A DNA stretch of 64,000 bases from Hawksworthiomyces lignivorus (taxonomy: Eukaryota; Ascomycota; Sordariomycetes; Ophiostomatales; Ophiostomataceae). Positions within the stretch are counted from its first letter, which is position 1. Each line of letters begins with the position of its first letter. This document shows, piece after piece, positions 58,125 to 64,000 of this stretch. The notes beneath the pieces were generated by a model. That model saw only the letters and a list, made by a program, of their open reading frames with translations, did not search any database and was not told where the DNA came from. Location: NCBI GenBank assembly GCA_002917075.1, contig NTMA01000012.1, positions 496,001-560,000 on the forward strand, written 5' to 3'. Both the position numbers and the translations under genes were made by a program.

Positions 58125-59057
58125 GGGGGAGAGATAGAAGGGGTAATGGTGCGATAGATAGTGAGAAACCAAGAGAAGTATCAGCAATTCTCTGAGGCTG
58201 AGCTAACTTCTCTCACTATGTACAATGTGAAGCGAGATCTTATTGTCCCGCTACCTCTAGGATGTATGCTGGGGGCGCTCTAATTAATATAGAGGGATTA
58301 AGTCATTCGCGTGAAAAAAAAAAAGAACTCGAGGGGAGAATAAACTGCAGCCCATTTCCTGGCCCAAGCGGAAAATTCTCCCCAACCAGCCTGCCTTACT
58401 ATACCGCCTGCGTTTCACATCTCATCTATTGGCGCTTCTGCTGATGTGACGGAGAGGCCACTATAGATTAATAGGCAGATAGGAACGGCAAGTTTTCGCG
58501 ATAATTTCCCGTTGTTCGTCTTATTCCTAGAAAGACATGTTCCAGCATATTGAACTGACAATTGGAACCTGCAGAGAAGCAAAAATGGGCTTGTTATGGC
58601 ACCATTATCCAAATTCTTTTGATTCAATTGTCTGAATTGAATATTGTCTTCGAATGGGCTTTCTCTTCAGTCTATAGGTTGGCTTTCCTTTCGCTGTTAG
58701 TTCGCTACTTGAGACTGAAATTTAATTCTCAACCATTAATCCAGTTGTCAATGGGAGGCATCACGCTGGAGACATATGAAGGAATGGGAATAATTATCAT
58801 AGTAGTTTCAGAGCTGATTGTTTGTTTCCTGGGGATTTCAGACACAGGGATATCATTATATAAGCCACTTTTTGGCTTTGGCACTTAAAGATCCAGAGCC
58901 AATAGAAGCCATCGGTGGAACTATTTAGCCCGAGATATATGTACGTGTACTATCATACTAAACTGAATCAGATCGTGGTAAAATCTCAACTTGAAAAGCG
59001 CAAGAAGTCACAAAAAAAGATGCACACAACGCAAGCCACTCACGTTTCTCCGTAATC
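58125..59057. promoter_or_regulatory. Shared promoter region of P450 and thioesterase genes
   Basis: About 930 bp between divergent starts. It contains a poly-A run near 58314-58324. No specific regulator site was identified. A 108-codon frame at 58562-58888 (+) encodes hydrophobic residues but has no recognised relatives. Confidence 0.45.
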
Positions 59058-59912
59058 ATGTTTGACACTAATCCAAACCTTATTCAAGATGGCTCGAGGT
59101 GGCGAGCGCGATATGGGGCGACGCCTTTGATATTGTTTCACGACGGCGGAGGCACCATTTACAGCTATTACCTGCTTGATGATATTGGGCGAAGCCTGTT
59201 CGGAATCGCGAACCCACGCTTCAAAACGAGAGTGCCATGGTCGGGTGGTTTGCGTGAAATGGCAATTTCATACGCAGCGCTGGTTACAAACGCCATCGAC
59301 TCGGGCCCGGTGATACTCGGCGGCTGGTCGTTAGGTGGTCTACTGGCTTTGGAAGTAGCTCACGTCTTCTTCGAAGTCTACCCAGAAATCGCCGTGGCGG
59401 GCTTGATCATGATTGATAGCGTCTGTCCGATACCACCACTGGGAGGTTGGGGAGATGCTTGGACACATGTGGTGGAACGACGCATAGATTGGCCAGAGAC
59501 AACAAAGCCCGAAACGAAGGACTCTGTAGAATGGTGCTTTCGCGAAGCACACAGGATGGTTAGACAGTGGGCTTTGCCTGCAATATGGCAACAGCAACGA
59601 CAGGCCGAGGCAAGCTATAATGGCGCCGAGGACGAGAAGGAAGATGCCACAACAAATTCCAAAGAACGGCTACCACCAGTTGTCCTTCTCCGTTCTCGCG
59701 ACCCAGTTCCTGTACCTGACGGCGGACTCATGGTGGATCTATATCGTAACGACCCCTACCTTGGCTGGGGCAATTATAGACGTGACATGTTCATTCGGAT
59801 ACTTGATATCCCTGGCAATCATTACAATGTCTTTTCTGTTGACCATCTCGAGACGGTGACCAACATGGTCAGACTTGCTTGCCAGGTAATTGAGGGAAAA
59901 TCAATTGTGTAG
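59058..59912 (+). CDS. Stand-alone PKS-type thioesterase (alpha/beta hydrolase)
   Basis: A 284-residue single-exon protein that matches the thioesterase domain found at the end of fungal polyketide synthases. Such domains release or cyclise polyketide products. Motifs in order are LILFHDGGGTIYSYYLL (25-40) with the oxyanion region, GIANPRF, the nucleophile Ser91 in LGGWSLGGLLALEVA, Asp120 in LIMIDSVCP and His255 in IPGNHYNVFS, forming a complete catalytic triad. The length covers the whole domain, so it is a genuine separate protein and not a PKS fragment. No PKS or NRPS lies in the window. It could edit or release products of a synthase encoded elsewhere, possibly with the neighbouring P450, with which it shares a promoter region. 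Confidence 0.88.
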   Translation: MFDTNPNLIQDGSRWRARYGATPLILFHDGGGTIYSYYLLDDIGRSLFGIANPRFKTRVPWSGGLREMAISYAALVTNAIDSGPVILGGWSLGGLLALEVAHVFFEVYPEIAVAGLIMIDSVCPIPPLGGWGDAWTHVVERRIDWPETTKPETKDSVEWCFREAHRMVRQWALPAIWQQQRQAEASYNGAEDEKEDATTNSKERLPPVVLLRSRDPVPVPDGGLMVDLYRNDPYLGWGNYRRDMFIRILDIPGNHYNVFSVDHLETVTNMVRLACQVIEGKSIV

Positions 59913-61585
59913 ATATCCAGGCTTTACTAAGCACCTTGCCCTATGCAGCTCGTCTCACTCAGCTTGTTCCTGCTGTGAAATTTCATTAACAGATCAAGCA
60001 GCATATACGTGGATGCTAAAAACCTTTTTTGGTGGTTTCACTAGTATACAGACCACGCCTGCGGGCAATTATACCATGAGGAAGACGAAGCACTGAAGTG
60101 CATGTTGTAATTAGTCACCAGTGTCTACATGGATAGCTCCATAGCCCACTAGGGCGATAGTATGCCTCTATGCTTATATGAGGATACTAAGATCAAACAT
60201 CTTGGCCCAGAAAACACGTCCCCCCAAAGAGCAAAACCTGTTCGGCCTTTCTCTTGATGCGTGTCAATCTTTTGGCGGTTAAGATGTCTTGCCACGGCAC
60301 ACTGCAACCTATTACGAAAATACGCAATCAGAGACCCGTACGCCTTCATTTCCTTGTTGCTGCTCTCGAATCCATAAGCAGTCAAATGGAGACATAACCT
60401 AGTTCTGTTATAATTACAAAGGTGTATCATCCGAAAGGAAGCATGGCAGAGGAATGGGACTGGCAACACTGCTCTGCTCGTGTATAAAGGCGGTTGGTTC
60501 GTCTGTCGTCTACTGTTAACGAGTGAAAGTACTCACAACTTCTCCTAGTCCCACACTAGATCTTGAAAAGGAAACAAACTTTTTTTTCTAGAAGACTAGA
60601 GTTGAAGAAATGCATGCCGCGTGATTATATGTGGTTGTCATTGGTCATGCTGCCAGAGGTTTCAACATCGCTCTTGGTGTTATGAACACGCTAGTTAGTA
60701 ATGGTGAAGTTATAGATATTGGTCGGGTTTGATGCCGTAGCGGTATGAGCTGCCCAACCCAACTGCGGCCTGTAGATGGACAAGAGAAAACTTCAATTGA
60801 TTAAGGGCCCAGAGTTGACAGCATCTCAATATTAATCAATCAATACTGCAATCGGCTGACTACAACTTATTGCACGACACGTGCAATCCGCCTTGAGTAG
60901 GTAATATTTGAGTAGATATAGTTGAGATACGGAGTACTGCGCGGTCATTTTAATCCCCAGGCAAGCTGACGTACCCTGCATTAACTGCATCCTATGTACT
61001 CTTACATCCTATATCCTTTTATTTGTGAAGGGCCCGCTGGTCCATCCTTCTGGTTGTACAGGGACTGGCGTTTGCTTTCTGATTAATGGCTCTCCTCAAA
61101 GTTGAACTAAACAGAGGATTCGAAGACGGAAGCTAGCCGCAGGGGCAGCCAGAAGCAACAGCCCTCTCCAGCACAAGTATGTTTAGTGAAATCTCTAGAT
61201 TGCTATACATGAATGCATTCAGCAAGAGCATGAACAGCATACACATATGCCCATTTGAAGTCGGTGGAGTGGGTTCAACCAATAATAGGGGTTGAAACAA
61301 CAAATATTGGTGCTCAAACAAATTAATACAACCTGCTACAAAAATAAAATCTGTCAGTGCCACTGATATTAGCCTGATAACTTTCTACTCATATTGGAAC
61401 AGTATCAACATTTGTGCCATTGCCAACGGCATCTCCCAGTGCCATTCTATCAGATGGCACCCCGGACTTCGCGTATGCATCGTGTTTTCTGTCGCAGTCT
61501 CTCCTCTTAACGGCCTCGAGCCGGGGTCTACTATAGAGGTTTCTGATGTTCTCGATGTACCGGCACCGTTTTTCGGGACAGGAAC
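59913..61585. other. Intergenic, nothing recognised
   Basis: About 1.7 kb downstream of the thioesterase. Short open frames only. A TACGGAGTA motif occurs near 60929-60937. No gene, RNA or transposon was recognised. Confidence 0.4.
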
Positions 61586-62261
61586 TTGTACGTCACGCTG
61601 AGCAGAGCTCTACTGTGTCGGATCTATGGCTCTAAGAGCTGCTACAATAGACCCCCGACAGCTGACACTCGCTGTTTTTTGCATCCCGGTGGGTGGGTGC
61701 CTCTGACACAGTCCTGGGGTCGGGAAGTGTTCGCTAGCGGCTCCGAAGAAGATTGGACTCTTCACGGATTGTGATGAGCTCCGTTTCTTTCTAGTCGCAA
61801 GTCCACTTCCCACATCAAATTTATTTGCGATTTTCTGTATGCAATAGGCCAGGCAATTGTGATGGCTCGTATGAACAGTTCTGTTCCCTGGCGCTGCGTT
61901 CTGTTGATATCACAGACATGCTGCGGCAATTTGACCAGGATGAGCTTTTGTCCTACATATACCAGTGGGTAGCAGACCGCGGCAACAATGCACATCCGTG
62001 GTCGCACAAATACAACAAACACGCAACCGGTATAAACACCTTGGCGCCCGCTTGCTACGAGATCAGTTACCGCACGGACATAGAGGTAGCCAACTGCTTT
62101 TTGCGGGCGACAAAGCTGTTCGGGATGCTCGATACATACGCGGCGCTGTTGCGGGAGGGCGGACGGGCATACGATCAAGCATGACAAGACATTATCCATT
62201 AGGGGACATCAAAAAGGTTCTTGAACGGCTTAGCGGTGGCTGGTTAGTGCTGCGCAGCTGA
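61586..62261 (+). pseudogene. Decayed ribonuclease T2
   Basis: Three conserved-looking pieces follow one another in different frames. Piece 1 (61586-61770) reads SCYNRPPTADTRCFLHPGG, then DWTLHGL, the first active-site motif of RNase T2. Piece 2 (about 61848-62155) reads NCDGSYEQFC and PWSHKYNKHATG, the second motif. Piece 3 (about 62156-62261, shifted frame) reads HYPLGDIKKVLERLSGG, then a stop. A possible intron (61771-61847) could join pieces 1 and 2, but the conserved Trp-Pro after HGL is altered. Intact enzymes read WEHEWNKHGTC in the second motif: here the catalytic Glu is Lys and the Cys is Gly. One Cys of the paired N-terminal cysteines is Arg. The C-terminal half of the last domain is missing. 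These defects together indicate a dead gene. Confidence 0.72.
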
Positions 62262-63315
62262 GTGACTGTATCGGGCTAGAGAATATGATTACAGAGTCGT
62301 AGTGGTGATTCTTTCAAAGGATTGACCCAAAAGCGGATACAACCGAGGACGAATACATATTAGTCCAGCATAGTTACCTAACCACGTAATAGAACTACCT
62401 CACAGAAAGTCGCAGCCGCCAGACTGCCATTTGTTTTCTGCTGATTGTCTAAACATATGGAGGAAGATAGCTTATAGCAACCTCTTCTGGGAAGAGTTCG
62501 TTTATGAATTGGGTAGTACCGTATTTCCGTAAGCTGCATCGCACAGCATCGGACTGGCGTGAAATTTTACAAGATCCAAATATTGGCGCACATAGAGACA
62601 GTGGGAGGTTGTAAGCACAAGGTAGAGCAGAGAGAAGGGTGCCCATGACGCTCTTCGCGTTACGGAGTAACATCTCACATAATCGTAACCCAGTGACGAG
62701 GCACCCACAGCCACATGCCTTCATGCAGATCCACGATGTCTCTGTAGGCGGAGTATTGATTGCAAATTCTCAGCGCGCACATCACATACCTTCCGGGGGT
62801 AGGCATACCTTTGGTTGTGTGTTAGTGATAATGCGTCGTTATGTGCGTTATATGATACAATGTTTGCCTGTGCTTAAGCTTACACGACTCAAACTCTCTT
62901 CTTCTTTGCTTTTCCACGTATCTATGGAGTAGTCGTACTCCTCAATGTGCTTTCAGCGCCGTTCTCTTTCCACCTATGTTCAAGTGCTCTGAAGGAGTAC
63001 ACACTTCCCCATCTCTTTCACTACGAGAATCGGACCGAGGCGGTACGGTTGCACCCCGCTAGAGCCGTTATCGTTAGTGTGGCTCTGGGGTAGATAGATT
63101 GGACAGGCCTGACCTTAGCAGAGCGTACGAGTATCTTCACAAGCCAGTATCTAGTTATAGCAGTATTTTGAAAGCGGTGTGTATGTACATACGTGTGTGT
63201 ACCTGTGTACATGAGATGCGACCTGCTCTCGTATCAAAGCGTACTGGCCCACACCCACATTCGCTAAAGACCTCACTCTGCTCTTTCTCTGCTTCTGCCT
63301 CTATCTGTGTATATG

Positions 63316-63356
<41 letters not shown>

Positions 63357-63897
63357 TGTGTGCCCCCTTCTCACACCTTTTTTCTCTTCTCATTTTCTCT
63401 GGAGAATTTGCAACAATTTCAGTGAGAGAGGACGTTTTGATTTGGTACGCATCGCCTGGTGCTCTAACCCTCGACTCACACACCCAATGGCAGACGCAGT
63501 GCTCAGCCCACACAACTTTTCTCGGGGCATCATCGCCGCGTAAATTGATTGGTGAAATGTACATAGGTGGAGCATGCTCGCTGGCGTGAGTACGAGTACT
63601 CATAGGCAACGCCGGATGAGTAGCTCAGAGTATCCAAGGCGACTCTGTTTAGGCTTTGGAATGCACCTGTATTGTGTGGGGTACGAAAAGATACGTGAAA
63701 GTTTACCTGTGGAGTACTCACTGTCATGCACTAGTAATCTTAGCGTCTTAGCGTCCTTTACTATTCATTTTTCTTCTCTGCGTCTCTTGTGTGGCTCTGC
63801 CTGGGGACTTCCCTCCCTTACCTGCTCTCGCGAGTCTCGCTCCTCATCTTAACCTGTCCCTCTTTCCCAACCTAAATTGGCCCAGCAAATTCTCCCC
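62262..63897. other. Intergenic with microsatellite and CT-rich tract
   Basis: No recognised gene. Contains a GT microsatellite at about 63318-63362. The final 150 bp is C/T-rich on the plus strand, like a promoter or leader for a gene starting near the right edge. Confidence 0.45.
63318..63362. repeat. (GT)n microsatellite
   Basis: About 45 bp of TG/GT dinucleotides with one TA interruption near 63349. It keeps all three forward frames open, which creates spurious Cys-Val frames. Confidence 0.9.
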
Positions 63898-64000
63898 ATG
63901 TCGACAATGCCGATGGCTCCTGGTTCCACTTTTATATTTGACGGACCTATCAGCGTCTTGCCCAGGCTCTTTCCTCTGCCACCCCGGCTGTGCCCACACT
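63898..64000 (+). CDS. Possible start of a gene cut by the right edge
   Basis: An ATG at 63898 follows a CT-rich leader and opens a frame beginning MSTMPMAPGSTFIFDGP that stays open to the window end (34 codons). There is too little sequence for any family call, and the frame may not be coding. Confidence 0.25.
   Translation, partial: MSTMPMAPGSTFIFDGPISVLPRLFPLPPRLCPH

Noticed and set aside
61771..61847. Intron joining the two RNase T2 motifs as proof of an intact gene
   Set aside because: GT and AG ends exist, but the join drops the conserved Trp, and other lesions (changed catalytic residue, frameshift, early stop) remain.
63307..63589. Cys-Val repeat frames around the GT microsatellite
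   Set aside because: They are created by the dinucleotide repeat itself and continue into sequence without coding character.

Overview
This is a piece of a filamentous ascomycete (Pezizomycotina) chromosome. The evidence is short spliceosomal introns of about 54-152 bp with GTAAGT/GTATGT-type donors and CTAAC/CTGAC-like branch sites, plus fungus-specific families: a GH72 glucanosyltransferase, a 2EXR protein, AcrB, FHIP and a BBE-like oxidase. The recurring TACTCCGTA/TACGGAGTA motif and an AcrB-like protein lean towards Eurotiomycetes, but I cannot name a species. Gene density is about one gene per 3 to 4 kb, with several wide non-coding stretches.

Layout. 1-3111 (-): OCRL-type inositol polyphosphate 5-phosphatase, cut by the window edge, divergent from the decapping subunit DCP1 (4182-5168, +). 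6499-7674 (+): a 2EXR protein, convergent with an unrecognised three-exon gene (7929-9412, -). 9926-11716 (-): secreted BBE-type FAD oxidase. 14108-14892 (+): Mn superoxide dismutase without a mitochondrial presequence. 14.9-20.4 kb is gene-poor and holds a histidine-codon repeat. 20445-22187 (+): GPI-anchored GH72/CBM43 glucanosyltransferase. 23485-25355 (-): amino acid transporter with a 9-nt microexon. 28350-29783 (+): T5orf172 (GIY-YIG-like) protein. 30122-32118 (-): class 3 lipase. 34067-37379 (+): FHIP, the Hook adaptor of endosome transport. 39069-41456 (-): CCR4 deadenylase. 44105-46060 (+): methyltransferase. 46266-46853 (-): LYR protein with a 13-nt microexon. 47267-48388 (+): hotdog thioesterase. 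51051-54509 (+): AcrB-like protein. 55434-56279 (+): conserved fungal protein. 56494-58124 (-): cytochrome P450 interrupted by one in-frame TAG, divergent from a stand-alone PKS-type thioesterase (59058-59912, +). 61586-62261 (+): decayed RNase T2. A possible gene start lies at the right edge.

Most genes are unrelated housekeeping or cell-wall genes. Two groups share a theme: mRNA decay (DCP1 and CCR4, about 35 kb apart) and endosome/phosphoinositide traffic (5-phosphatase and FHIP). The right 8 kb is different: a broken P450, a lone thioesterase and an RNase T2 relic suggest a region losing accessory metabolism. No CRISPR array, rRNA, intact transposon or confident tRNA was seen by eye. All exon joins were inferred from splice signals, reading frame and remembered family conservation, without transcript data.
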